Counted from the stretch's first letter, positions 53,280 through 63,693 are shown. The stretch: DNA of 64,000 bases from an uncultured Bacteroidales bacterium (GCA_902792895.1 CADBBK010000002.1:1-64000); one strand, 5' to 3'. Numbers and translations: made by a program. The notes: generated from the sequence alone by a model not told the origin.

Positions 53280-53311
53280 CAAAAGTACAACGTTTTTTGC
53301 AATCAAGCAAA
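53280..53311 (-). promoter_or_regulatory. Fur-family gene promoter (TTTG-N20-TACTTTTG)
   Basis: On the minus strand TTTG (53308-53311) and TACTTTTG (53280-53287) have exact 20-bp spacing. Transcription would start about 3-5 nt before the ATG at 53271, nearly leaderless. Confidence 0.65.
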
Positions 53312-53330
53312 GAAAAATGTGCTTTTGAAA

Positions 53331-53990
53331 TTATTTCACAGTTCGCTGTGTGTTGAGCATCATTTCGACACTCAGTTGGCCTATTGTGTCGACGGTCAGG
53401 TCGCTGAGTGCGCTCACCTGCTCATGGCTCAAGGTCGTGGCGATGCCGATGACGCGTGCGCCCGAAGCCTGTCCTGCCAGCAGGCCGTTGCGTGAGTCCT
53501 CAATCACGATGCAGTCGTTGATGTCGATTCCAATCATTTGGGCACCCATCAGGTAACAGTCTGGGTCGGGTTTGGCATGCTTGACCATATCACCCGTTAT
53601 AATCTGGTCAAACATAGTGGGAAACTCTGGATACTGGCTGTAGATGGATTGCATCTTCTTGCGGTCGCTCGATGTGACGATGGCCATGGGGATACCGGCA
53701 TCCTGCAACTGTTGGATAAAATCAAGTGCACCAGGGAAAAACTCGTATTTCATGTTGCGCTCAAAATCCGTCAATTTGTCCACTATATCTTGGCGCACCT
53801 CATCGCTCTCGAAGTAGCCTAAGATGCGAGCCAGGTGCATGCCCTTGATGTAGCGGGCAAAGTCAGGAATTCCGGTCTTGTATTCCTCTTCCATCGCTGC
53901 CCAGAAGATGGTGTACTGTCCCTCACTGTCAAGCAGCACGCCGTCGAGGTCAAACAGCACGCCGCAGGGTTTCTCTGTATTTTCGCTCAT
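53331..53990 (-). CDS. HAD-superfamily phosphatase (beta-phosphoglucomutase-like)
   Basis: The 219-residue protein has HAD motif I LFDLDGVLLDSEG (catalytic Asp pair), motif II VTSSDRKK and motif III-IV region KPDPDCYLMGAQ and VIEDSRNG. A four-helix cap lies between I and II as in beta-phosphoglucomutase and phosphoglycolate phosphatase. Substrate unknown. MSENTEKPC at 53990 is chosen over the upstream ATG at 54074, since the promoter box (54021-54028) lies between. Confidence 0.87.
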   Translation of the reverse strand: MSENTEKPCGVLFDLDGVLLDSEGQYTIFWAAMEEEYKTGIPDFARYIKGMHLARILGYFESDEVRQDIVDKLTDFERNMKYEFFPGALDFIQQLQDAGIPMAIVTSSDRKKMQSIYSQYPEFPTMFDQIITGDMVKHAKPDPDCYLMGAQMIGIDINDCIVIEDSRNGLLAGQASGARVIGIATTLSHEQVSALSDLTVDTIGQLSVEMMLNTQRTVK

Positions 53991-54020
53991 GATAGGTCGG
54001 TATCTTGATAAATTAAGTTG

Positions 54021-54059
54021 CAAATGTAGCGAAAACTCATGAAAAATGATGTAATTTTG
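54021..54059. promoter_or_regulatory. Divergent promoter boxes, HAD phosphatase and FAD oxidoreductase
   Basis: TACATTTG on the minus strand (54021-54028) serves the HAD gene, and TAATTTTG on the plus strand (54052-54059) serves the oxidoreductase. The -33 boxes are poor. Confidence 0.5.
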
Positions 54060-54084
54060 TGCGACAAAATACATTTAATCGTTT

Positions 54085-55665
54085 ATGATCCAGGAATTGC
54101 AATTGCGCGTGAGCCCGCGCACCGCGGCCAGCATGGGTGACATCGCCCAGTACCTTACCCGACATCACGACATTCCTGCACAGAGCATCCAGGGCATCAG
54201 GATTCTGAAGCGCTCTATCGATGCCCGCCAGCGGCAGGTGGTGGTCAACCTCAAGGTGCGTGTCTATATCGACGAACCCATGACACAAGACTATCTGGTG
54301 CCACCCATTGATTACAAGCCTGTTGACGGCAAGCGTCAGGCAGTGGTCGTGGGCATGGGGCCTGGAGGATTGTTTGCGGCATTGCGCCTCATCGAGTTGG
54401 GCATCAAGCCCATCGTGCTCGAGCGGGGTAAGAACGTGATGGAACGTCGTATCGACGCTTCGCGCATCCAGCGTGAGGGAATCGTTGACCCCGAGAGCAA
54501 CTATTGCTATGGCGAGGGTGGGGCAGGAGCCTATAGTGACGGCAAACTCTACACCCGGAGCAAGAAGCGTGGCTCGGTGGACCGTGTGTTGGGCATCTTT
54601 GTTCAGCATGGGGCACGCGAGGATATTCTTATCGATGCCCATCCTCACATCGGCAGTGACAAGTTGCCTGGCGTCATCAAGGCGATGCGCGAGACCATCT
54701 TGCGCTGTGGTGGTGAGGTGCATTTCGAGACGCGTGTCACGCGACTGATCGTTGACGGGGAAACGGTCACGGGTGTGGAAACGGCGACAGGCGAGAGCTT
54801 CTCAGGCCCTGTCATCCTGGCCACTGGCCACTCGGCTCGTGATGTCTATCAGATGCTGTATGACAGCGACATCACCGTTGAGGCCAAGGGCATTGCCGTG
54901 GGAGTGCGCCTGGAGCATCCGCAACGCATCATCGATAATATTCAATACCACAGCGTCCTGGGCCGTGGCGAGGACCTCCCTGCAGCCGAATACAATTTTG
55001 TCACTCAGGTGGACCATCGTGGGGTGTATTCCTTCTGTATGTGCCCCGGTGGCTTTGTCGTGCCGGCCGTGAGCGAACCCGACGGACTTGTCGTCAATGG
55101 TATGTCGCCCAGTAACCGTGGCTCGCATTGGGCCAACTCGGGTATGGTGGTCGAACTCCATCCCGAGGATTTGCCGGGCCAATATAAGAAATATGGTGTA
55201 TTGGCGATGATGGAGTTCCAACGCGACATGGAGCGACGGGCCTTTGCCGAAGCGGGCAACACGCTTATTGCCGGAGCCCAGCGCATGAAGGACTTTGTTG
55301 ATGGAAAGGCTTCCCGCAACATTCCGCCATCGTCTTATCTGCCTGGTGTGCAGCCGTCAAGGCTCGACCAATGGATGCCACCTTTTGTCGCCAACCGCCT
55401 GCGCAAGGGATTTCAGACGTTTGGTAAGAATGCCCGTGGCTTCCTCTCCAACGATGCCATCGTCATTGGGGTAGAAACCCGCACTTCGTCGCCTCTGCGC
55501 ATCCCTCGCGACAATATGCTATTGCACCATGTGACGCTCAAGGGCCTCTATCCCTGTGGTGAAGGAGCCGGTTATGCTGGCGGCATCGTTTCCAGCGCTA
55601 TCGATGGTGAACGCTGCGCCGAAGCCCTTGCTGAAACCTCGCTTTGCTCGGTAGATAATGTTTAA
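54085..55665 (+). CDS. FAD-dependent oxidoreductase (COG2509 type)
   Basis: The 526-residue protein has an N-terminal beta-alpha domain of about 90 residues, then the Rossmann FAD motif VVVGMGPGGLFAALRLIELG (about 90-109) and an E ending the second strand (IVLERGK). Inside are GEGGAGAYSDGKLYTR and CPGGFVVPA, and the C-terminal FAD contact is YPCGEGAGYAGGIVSSAIDG. These proteins are flavoprotein dehydrogenases of unknown substrate. The last ten residues (TSLCSVDNV) come from an intergenic repeat that overlaps the gene's 3' end. Confidence 0.88.
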   Translation: MIQELQLRVSPRTAASMGDIAQYLTRHHDIPAQSIQGIRILKRSIDARQRQVVVNLKVRVYIDEPMTQDYLVPPIDYKPVDGKRQAVVVGMGPGGLFAALRLIELGIKPIVLERGKNVMERRIDASRIQREGIVDPESNYCYGEGGAGAYSDGKLYTRSKKRGSVDRVLGIFVQHGAREDILIDAHPHIGSDKLPGVIKAMRETILRCGGEVHFETRVTRLIVDGETVTGVETATGESFSGPVILATGHSARDVYQMLYDSDITVEAKGIAVGVRLEHPQRIIDNIQYHSVLGRGEDLPAAEYNFVTQVDHRGVYSFCMCPGGFVVPAVSEPDGLVVNGMSPSNRGSHWANSGMVVELHPEDLPGQYKKYGVLAMMEFQRDMERRAFAEAGNTLIAGAQRMKDFVDGKASRNIPPSSYLPGVQPSRLDQWMPPFVANRLRKGFQTFGKNARGFLSNDAIVIGVETRTSSPLRIPRDNMLLHHVTLKGLYPCGEGAGYAGGIVSSAIDGERCAEALAETSLCSVDNV

Positions 55666-55743
55666 TGGATAAAGTGTAATGAGGCATCCGCCCAATTCAT
55701 TAAACATTATCCATTATCCTTTATGCACGGCTGAAAGCTGTTT
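55635..55743 (+). repeat. Repeat family R2, copy A (overlaps the 3' end of the oxidoreductase gene)
   Basis: Begins AACCTCGCTTTGCTCGGTAG, then a GATAATGTTTAATG / CATTAAACATTATC inverted repeat around GAGGCATCCGCCCA, and ends in the small hairpin CGGCT-GAAA-AGCTG. It is homologous to the copies at 62664 and 63398. The reading frame of the preceding gene runs into it before stopping. Confidence 0.8.
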
Positions 55744-55837
55744 CTAATTATTTTTTTTTCGCATTATACACAATATGGCGCACTTTTTGCAGTTATTGAT
55801 GCGATAATGGTTTTTTATTTAAACTAATGACACTATT

Positions 55838-56542
55838 ATGAAAGAGAAAATGATTATTTCGTCAGCCCTCATCGCTCTGAGCGTTTTCTGTCTGGGCTGG
55901 TTCATCAAGGCTGGTATTGATGACTTCGCAAGCAAGGACCGCAAGGTCAGTGTCAAGGGTCTCGCTGAGCAGGAAGTACAGGCCGACAAGGTAACTTGGC
56001 CCATTGTTTCCAAGGAGGTGGGCAATGACTTGCCTGGACTCTATGACCGCATCGGTGCCACACAGTCCAAGATCAAGGCGTTCTTGATCAAGGGTGGCGT
56101 GAAAGAAGATGAAATCAGTCTCAATGCACCCCAGGTGGCTGACCTTACCGCCCGAGAGTATGACACGGGTAATAGGGCATACCGTTACATCGTTACCTCG
56201 GTGGTTACCGTGACGAGTAAGAATGTGGACCAGGTGCGCAAGCTGATTGCCAAGCAAGGCGACCTGTTGCGTGAGGGTGTTGCCATCGCTGGCGACAGCT
56301 ATGACAACCAGGTGCAGTATGAATTTGTAGCCTTCAAGGAGATGAAGCCCAAGATGATGCAGGAGGCAATCGAGAATGCCCAGGTTACTGCCGAGCAGTT
56401 CGCCAAGAACTCCCACAGCAAGCTCAACAAGATTGTGAATGCCGACCAGGGCCAGTTCTCCATCGAGAACCGCGACGAGTACACCCCTTGGATCAAGAAA
56501 GTCCGTGTCGTGACCACCGTCACCTACTCGCTCAAGGACTGA
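55838..56542 (+). CDS. SIMPL domain-containing exported protein
   Basis: The 234-residue protein has an N-terminal hydrophobic segment ([19 protein letters not shown]) and the SIMPL/DUF541 domain ([40 protein letters not shown]; the end [12 protein letters not shown]). SIMPL proteins associate with the envelope; biochemical role unclear. A terminator follows. The 172-bp gap before it holds the repeat and AT-rich sequence, with no clear promoter. Confidence 0.85.
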   Translation: MKEKMIISSALIALSVFCLGWFIKAGIDDFASKDRKVSVKGLAEQEVQADKVTWPIVSKEVGNDLPGLYDRIGATQSKIKAFLIKGGVKEDEISLNAPQVADLTAREYDTGNRAYRYIVTSVVTVTSKNVDQVRKLIAKQGDLLREGVAIAGDSYDNQVQYEFVAFKEMKPKMMQEAIENAQVTAEQFAKNSHSKLNKIVNADQGQFSIENRDEYTPWIKKVRVVTTVTYSLKD

Positions 56543-56570
56543 AAACCAAAAACCACAACAAGAACGACTA

Positions 56571-56631
56571 CTGAATAGTCCGAGAAATCTGAGGCTGGTC
56601 CCAGAGAGTATCAGGCTATTCAGTTTTTTGT
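56571..56631. terminator. Terminator hairpin after the SIMPL gene
   Basis: CTGAATAG at 56571 and CTATTCAG at 56616 close a long stem-loop followed by TTTTTTG. It lies between convergent genes. Confidence 0.65.
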
Positions 56632-56632
56632 A

Positions 56633-56971
56633 TTAGCCTATCATCTGATAATGAACGGTACCGGCATTGTCAGCAATCACTGTCATCTGGTGGGCCTCAC
56701 CATCGATGGTGAGTATGGCGTGATAACGATACCCCATTTCATATGCTAGACTGATGTCTGATACCACATGGCCCTCTCTCGATAAGGCCTTGTTCACGAT
56801 GTCTTGCAACAAGTTGATGGTGATAATCGAGTTTGGGCCATGCCCGCGCATGGTATACATCAACATGAGTGTTTTCCCCGTATCAGACTTGTTGTAAAAC
56901 CACATGGCTGCTGCGATTAGCAGTACCGCTAAGCCGATGATTGCCAGTACAAGTAGTAATCCTTCATTCAT
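56633..56971 (-). CDS. Small single-pass membrane protein of unknown function
   Basis: The 112-residue protein has one N-terminal membrane helix (LLLVLAIIGLAVLLIAAAMW) and a small cytoplasmic or periplasmic domain (TINLLQDIVNKALSREGHVV; YRYHAILTIDGEAHQMTVIA). No known domain is recognised. It stands 38 bp downstream of umuC and could be read with it. Amino-acid pattern and codon use look genuine. Confidence 0.65.
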   Translation of the reverse strand: MNEGLLLVLAIIGLAVLLIAAAMWFYNKSDTGKTLMLMYTMRGHGPNSIITINLLQDIVNKALSREGHVVSDISLAYEMGYRYHAILTIDGEAHQMTVIADNAGTVHYQMIG

Positions 56972-57009
56972 GATCTTTATTTGTTTTTGAGTGAACTGCT
57001 ATAGAGTTG

Positions 57010-58275
57010 TTATGAGTTGATCATCCCGGTGAAGAAATGGAGCGTCTGGCTGGTGGTATTGAAATGACTCTGGTTAGGTGACCACTGGCCACGTTGCAGT
57101 CCGGGAGCGAGTTTTACCGAGCGGGAACCATACATGTTGTTGATGCCGTCGATGCTGGACATCAGACGCCTCAGCTTGCCGTGGTCGTCGGGGTCGAACA
57201 CATTGAGTTGGATGCCACCTCCATGCTGGATATCTAGTGCCATCACACCCGCCTTGCGGTAGCCGAATCCATCGCGCCAGATGAGGTTGAAAGCATTGAG
57301 TGCCTGGCGCACAATGGTCATCGTATCGCTCGTCGGGGTATCGAGCTGCAATTGGCATGAATTGGAATAGAAGGGGAGGTCCTCTCGGAAATAGTCCCCG
57401 CGCACATAGGCCATCACGCTGCCCGCAACGCTGCCCTCGTCTCGCAACTGGCGTGCGGTGCGCTCGGCAAACGAAACGATGGCATCAGCAATCTCGTCGC
57501 GGCTCGTCAACACTTTGCCAAATGTGCGCGATGTCATGATGCTCTTGTGTGCGATGGTAACCGGGTTGGCTATCTGGCAGTCATGGCCCATGAGTTCGCG
57601 TTGGGTGCGTTCGAGTGTTACCGAATATTGTGAGCGCACCAGCGACGGCGGAATCTTCACGAAGTCGGCCGCCGTGTTGATACCACGGGCCTTGAGTTTG
57701 GCCGAAAGCCTCCTGCCGATGCCCCACACGTCCTCGATGGCCGTTCGTCGCAGGATGATGTCGATGGCCTCGGGGCGCATGAGCCAATAGACGCCGTCGG
57801 TAATGCGACGGTCGCGTTTGGCGATGTGGTTGGCAATCTTGGCAAGCGTGCGTGTCGGGGCGAAGCCTATGCTCACGGGAATACCCACATACTGCTTGAC
57901 GCGTTTCACCACGTCGGCCATCACCCGGTGGCTCGTTTCCACATCCTCATGAGGCAGGAGAAAAAAAGCCTCGTCAACCGAATAGACCTGCAGATTCTCG
58001 ACCTCCTGGCCAAGGACTTTCATCACACGATTGGACAAATCTCGGTACAGGATATGGCGGGCTGACAATTGGATAATCTCTCGGGGATCGGTGTGCTCCT
58101 TGATTTTAAAAGCAGGACAGCCCATCGGGATGCCGGCTGCTTTGGCTTCGTTGCTGCGTGCGATGACGCAGCCGTCGTTGTTCGATAGCACAACGACTTT
58201 TTTCCCGTTGAGCCGTGGGTCAAACACGCGCTCACAGGACACAAAGAAGTTATTGCAGTCGAGCAGGCCGTACAT
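57010..58275 (-). CDS. umuC: UmuC-like Y-family DNA polymerase V catalytic subunit
   Basis: The 421-residue protein has the Y-family palm: LLDCNNFFVSCERVFDP with the metal-binding Asp near residue 6 and YSVDEAFFLL with the Asp-Glu pair (about 107-108). The helix-hairpin-helix is VWGIGRRLSAKLKARGI, followed by little finger and C-terminal tail. It would bypass DNA damage together with UmuD', whose gene lies about 32 kb away (24663). Here umuC ends a run with housekeeping genes; the ABC-F gene is 28 bp upstream. Confidence 0.93.
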   Translation of the reverse strand: MYGLLDCNNFFVSCERVFDPRLNGKKVVVLSNNDGCVIARSNEAKAAGIPMGCPAFKIKEHTDPREIIQLSARHILYRDLSNRVMKVLGQEVENLQVYSVDEAFFLLPHEDVETSHRVMADVVKRVKQYVGIPVSIGFAPTRTLAKIANHIAKRDRRITDGVYWLMRPEAIDIILRRTAIEDVWGIGRRLSAKLKARGINTAADFVKIPPSLVRSQYSVTLERTQRELMGHDCQIANPVTIAHKSIMTSRTFGKVLTSRDEIADAIVSFAERTARQLRDEGSVAGSVMAYVRGDYFREDLPFYSNSCQLQLDTPTSDTMTIVRQALNAFNLIWRDGFGYRKAGVMALDIQHGGGIQLNVFDPDDHGKLRRLMSSIDGINNMYGSRSVKLAPGLQRGQWSPNQSHFNTTSQTLHFFTGMINS

Positions 58276-58303
58276 TTTCTCTTAGCTATTTAAAGTTCGT
58301 TTT

Positions 58304-60169
<1,866 letters not shown>

Positions 60170-60192
60170 GGATCAAATAAATGTTGAATCTA

Positions 60193-61491
60193 TCAACTGA
60201 AGAATTTCTTCATCACGCGGATCATGTTCACGTGGTCTTCACACGAACCCGTCTCGCGTACCGAGTGCATTGCCAGAACGGGGTTGCCCACGTCCACGCC
60301 CTCGATGTCGAGCTGTCCGGTGAGGATGTTGCCCAGCGTCGAACCTCCGGCCACATCGCTGTGGTTGACAAAATACTGGAATGGTGCGCCGGCTTCCTCA
60401 CACAGGCTCCTGAAAATGGCTGCCGAGTGGGCGTCACTCATGTACTTGCAATTGGCGTTCACCTTAATGCACGGGCCACCTCCCAGTGAGGGATGGTTGG
60501 TCGGGTCATATTTCTCAGGGTAGTTGGGATGGAAGGCATGGGCATTGTCGGCCGAAATCATAAAGGTGCGGTGCACGGCACGGCCAAAGTCCTCGAAATC
60601 GCCGCCCAGGGCCATGACCAAACGCAGCAGCATGTTGCCCAGCACAGGTGAATGGGCGCCCTGCTTGGTGCCGCTGCCGGTCTCCTCGTTGTCAAAGATG
60701 GCGGCCACCAGCGTCGCGTTCTTGTCCTCGGCCTCGGTGATGGCGGTGATGGCAGCATGCACCATGCTCAGGTCGTCGAGGCGGCCGGCCGAGATGAACT
60801 CGTTGTTCAGTCCGAACAGGCTGGCCTTGCTCACGTCATAGAGCATCAGGTCAAAGTCCAGGATATCGGCGGCATCGGCCTGCAGCTCGTCGGCAGCGAG
60901 GTTGAGCAGGGCATTCTGCCACTCAAAGTCGCGGTTGATTTTGGCGAGGATGGGCAGCATGTCTTTTTGTTTTGAGAGATGATTACCCTCGTTGACGGCG
61001 CGGTTGAAGTGGATCGCCAGATGGGAGATGCACATCAGGGGACGGTCAATCTTGATCAAGCGGGTCACGGGGTGCAGTGAGTCCTTACCCTTGAGAATCA
61101 CGCGGCCTGCCAGCGATAGGGGACGGTCAAACCAGGTATAAAGAATCGGGCCTCCATAGACCTCGGTATTCAGCCTCAGGATGCCGCCTTCGCTGGGAAT
61201 CTCGCTAGCTGGCTTGATTCTGAAGCAGGGCGAATCGCTGTGGGCGGCAATGATTTTGAATCCGGTGTCGGCGGGTTTCTTCTTGCCCACTTGCACGGCA
61301 AAGATGGCGCTGTCGTTCTTGGTAAAAAAGAACTTCTCACCGGCCTTGGCCGACATCTTGTCGTCAATCTTTTTCTCTTTGAATCCGTTGGCACTCAGGA
61401 TTTTCTTCACGGTGTCCACTGCCAGGAAGTTGCAGGGGCTGTTATCCAGGAACTCGAGCAGCGAGCTCACATAGTCGTTATTCTTGCTCAT
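60193..61491 (-). CDS. apeB: M18-family aspartyl aminopeptidase
   Basis: The 432-residue protein has the M18 fold: AAHSDSPCFRIKP with the metal-binding His, IFDNEETGSGTKQGAHSPVL with the catalytic Glu pair, and SADNAHAFHPNYPEKYDP. The C-terminal GGSTLGNILTGQLDIEGVDV is also typical. It removes N-terminal acidic residues from peptides in the cytoplasm. Short gaps (about 23 bp) join it to the DUF5063 gene and the ABC-F gene. Confidence 0.92.
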   Translation of the reverse strand: MSKNNDYVSSLLEFLDNSPCNFLAVDTVKKILSANGFKEKKIDDKMSAKAGEKFFFTKNDSAIFAVQVGKKKPADTGFKIIAAHSDSPCFRIKPASEIPSEGGILRLNTEVYGGPILYTWFDRPLSLAGRVILKGKDSLHPVTRLIKIDRPLMCISHLAIHFNRAVNEGNHLSKQKDMLPILAKINRDFEWQNALLNLAADELQADAADILDFDLMLYDVSKASLFGLNNEFISAGRLDDLSMVHAAITAITEAEDKNATLVAAIFDNEETGSGTKQGAHSPVLGNMLLRLVMALGGDFEDFGRAVHRTFMISADNAHAFHPNYPEKYDPTNHPSLGGGPCIKVNANCKYMSDAHSAAIFRSLCEEAGAPFQYFVNHSDVAGGSTLGNILTGQLDIEGVDVGNPVLAMHSVRETGSCEDHVNMIRVMKKFFS

Positions 61492-61514
61492 TGTGCGATA
61501 TGTTGTTTGATGTT

Positions 61515-62015
61515 TTAAATTCCGTAGTAGATGGCGTTCAATGCCCGCAGCACGTTACACAGCGTCTGGCCCCAGTAGTTAACAAAGTTGATTTTGCATT
61601 GGCACAGCATTTCGTGCTGCGTTTCGGTCAGGGCGTCCTGTATCGAGTGGATGAGATTGAAAAATTCCTGGTACAAGTCGGCCAGATTTTCGGACACCGA
61701 TGCCGAGATGGGCGTGTCACTATATTTCATGTCCTCCATGAACACCTCAAGGTAGATGTCCTCCTCGGCCATGATCATGGCCACACGCTCGCGCACTAGG
61801 TCATACACGTCTTCCTCCAGCGCCGAGTCGATGTACTCCTCGATGTAGCTGTCGTCCTCAATATCGTTGATGGTGATGTACAGCCGTGGCAGCAGCTTGA
61901 GCATCTGGGCCACAAACTGGTCTCGTGTCTCGCATTGGTGGGCATGCTCCATCACATGGCAATATTCGTTGGCCAGGGCGATAAACGCCAACTCGTTGGG
62001 TGTCAATTTATCCAT
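61515..62015 (-). CDS. DUF5063 family protein
   Basis: The 166-residue acidic helical protein begins MDKLTPNELAFIALANEYCH and has the family pattern LPRLYITINDIEDDSYIEEY. Function unknown; it is common in Bacteroidota. It lies 39 bp after nadD in a conserved-looking operon. Confidence 0.8.
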   Translation of the reverse strand: MDKLTPNELAFIALANEYCHVMEHAHQCETRDQFVAQMLKLLPRLYITINDIEDDSYIEEYIDSALEEDVYDLVRERVAMIMAEEDIYLEVFMEDMKYSDTPISASVSENLADLYQEFFNLIHSIQDALTETQHEMLCQCKINFVNYWGQTLCNVLRALNAIYYGI

Positions 62016-62054
62016 GATTCAATCGATTAATAACTTGAACGCTCAGTAGCTAAT

Positions 62055-62654
62055 TTATTCTTGGGTTGGGGCAGGCTCCGAGTACAGTTGATGGCGCTCG
62101 ATGTAGCCAAGCACTTCGTCGGGCACATAGTAGCGCACACTGTGCCCATGGGCCAGGCGTTCGCGGATTTGCGTCGAGGACAGCTCGATGATGGGAGCAT
62201 TGACCAGCGACACGCGGTCCTTGATATCGTCGGGGATATTCACCTCGTAACCCAGGCGGGGGTACACGAGCACATGGTATTTGGCAAGAATCTCCTCGCT
62301 GTTGCGCCATTGCCCGAACACCTGCCAGTTGTCGCCGCCGATGACAAGATACAACTCATCGTCGGGGAACTTGGCCTGCAGCGCGTTGAGCGTGTCGATG
62401 GTGTAGGACGGGCGCGGCATCGTGAACTCAAAGGCTGAGGTTTCCACGCCCTCCATGGGACGTGTGACCATCTCGACCATGCGCAGCCGGTCGGTGTCGG
62501 CCACCTGTTGCTTCTTGTCCACCTTGAGCGGATTCATGGGCGACACCATCATCCACAGCCGATCCACCGCGCCGCTGCCGATGATGTGCTGCGCGATGAT
62601 TGCATGGCCAGTATGTATCGGGTCAAATGACCCCCCGAAAATTCCTATCCTCAT
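62055..62654 (-). CDS. nadD: Nicotinate-nucleotide adenylyltransferase
   Basis: The 199-residue enzyme makes nicotinate adenine dinucleotide in NAD synthesis, downstream of NadC (37671). The nucleotidyltransferase motif GGSFDPIHTGHAIIAQ and the SSTQIRERLAHGHSVRYYVP motif are clear. The start codon lies 9 bp from repeat R2 copy B, so the repeat forms the leader. Confidence 0.95.
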   Translation of the reverse strand: MRIGIFGGSFDPIHTGHAIIAQHIIGSGAVDRLWMMVSPMNPLKVDKKQQVADTDRLRMVEMVTRPMEGVETSAFEFTMPRPSYTIDTLNALQAKFPDDELYLVIGGDNWQVFGQWRNSEEILAKYHVLVYPRLGYEVNIPDDIKDRVSLVNAPIIELSSTQIRERLAHGHSVRYYVPDEVLGYIERHQLYSEPAPTQE

Positions 62655-62663
62655 GATTTTTTT

Positions 62664-62808
62664 AACCTCGCGTTGCTCGGTGGATAATGTTTAATGTTTA
62701 AAGTTTAATGGGGTATCCGCCCACTTCATTAAACATTCTCCATTCTGCATTATGCACGGCTGAAAGCCGTTTTTAAACCTCGCGTTGCTCGGTGGATAAT
62801 GTTTAAAG
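62664..62808. repeat. Repeat family R2, copy B plus truncated copy C
   Basis: Copy B (62664-62775) runs from AACCTCGCGTTGCTCGGTGG through the inverted repeat TAATGTTTAATG / CATTAAACATT and the hairpin CGGCT-GAAA-AGCCG-TTTTT. A truncated second copy (62776-62808) begins again with the same head. The pair lies between the nadD start and the gmk stop. No gene is visible in this gap. Confidence 0.85.
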
Positions 62809-62816
62809 CCAAATAG

Positions 62817-63389
62817 CTAATCGCCGACAAACTCGGCAATGAGTTCATGCACCTCGTTGACGGCAGTCTCCAGGTCATCGTTGACTACCGTGTGGTCAAA
62901 CTGCGGGCCGATCGAGATTTCAAACTCGGCTTTGGCCAGGCGGGCGTTGATGTCCTCCATGCTGTCAGTGCCGCGGTCGATGAGTCGTTGGCGCAACACC
63001 TCGATGCTCGGTGGCTGGATAAAGATGCTGATGGCGCGGTCGCCATACATCTGCTTGACGTTCACCCCGCCCAGCACGTCCAGGTCGAGCACCACGTTCA
63101 TGCCCAGGGCTGTGATACGCTCCACCTCGCTCTTGGGGGTGCCGTAATACCGGCCCTCGTACACTTCCTGGTACTCTACCAGCTCGTCGTTCTCAATCAT
63201 CTGCTGGAACTCGTCCACGGTCTTGTAGTAGTAGTCCACACCATGGACTTCCTCACCTCGACGGGGGCGCGTAGTGGCCGACACCGAGAAAGCCAGCCTG
63301 AGCGACTCGTCCTGCATGATGCGACCGATGATGGTCGATTTTCCCGACCCCGACGGCGCCGAAATAATAATCAATTTACCCTCTTTCAT
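62817..63389 (-). CDS. gmk: Guanylate kinase
   Basis: The 190-residue enzyme phosphorylates GMP to GDP. The P-loop is SAPSGSGKSTIIGR, followed by SVSATTRPRRGEEVHGVDYY, which binds GMP, and the closing segment of the family. Its start codon lies 8 bp from repeat R2 copy D. It heads the run gmk-nadD-DUF5063-apeB-ABC-F-umuC. Confidence 0.95.
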   Translation of the reverse strand: MKEGKLIIISAPSGSGKSTIIGRIMQDESLRLAFSVSATTRPRRGEEVHGVDYYYKTVDEFQQMIENDELVEYQEVYEGRYYGTPKSEVERITALGMNVVLDLDVLGGVNVKQMYGDRAISIFIQPPSIEVLRQRLIDRGTDSMEDINARLAKAEFEISIGPQFDHTVVNDDLETAVNEVHELIAEFVGD

Positions 63390-63397
63390 TGTTTTTA

Positions 63398-63570
63398 AAC
63401 CTCGCGTTGCTCGGTGGATAAAGTTTAATGTTTAAAGTTTAATGAGGCATCCGCCCTTTTCATTAAACATTCTCCATTCTGCATTATGCACGGCTGAAAG
63501 CCGTTTTTAAACCTCGCGTTGCTCGGTGGATAAAGTTTAATGTTTAAAGTTTAATGAGGCATCCGCCCAA
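63398..63570. repeat. Repeat family R2, copy D plus truncated copy E
   Basis: Copy D (63398-63508) and partial copy E (from 63509, period 111 bp) repeat AACCTCGCGTTGCTCGGTGG, the ATCCGCCC centre and, in D, the CGGCT-GAAA-AGCCG hairpin. Arrangement is as upstream of nadD. The 351-bp gap 63390-63740 contains these repeats and the inverted repeat below, and no gene. Confidence 0.85.
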
Positions 63571-63588
63571 GTCAGCGTCATCTTTTTT

Positions 63589-63693
63589 AAACTACGAATT
63601 ACGCTAATTAAACGAATAAATTTTGGCTTCGCAAAAGCAATAAATTCGTAAAATTGGCTTCGCCGAGCTAAAGGTTCGTGTAATTCGTAGTTT
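63589..63693. repeat. Long inverted repeat with duplicated ATTGGCTTCGC-like words
   Basis: AAACTACGAATTAC at 63589 pairs with GTAATTCGTAGTTT ending at 63693. Inside, GGCTTCGC appears twice and AATAAATT words recur, suggesting a nested hairpin. It resembles AT-rich intergenic repeats known in Bacteroidales; the wording recalls 31795-31876. It may terminate the barrel gene's transcript. Confidence 0.6.
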
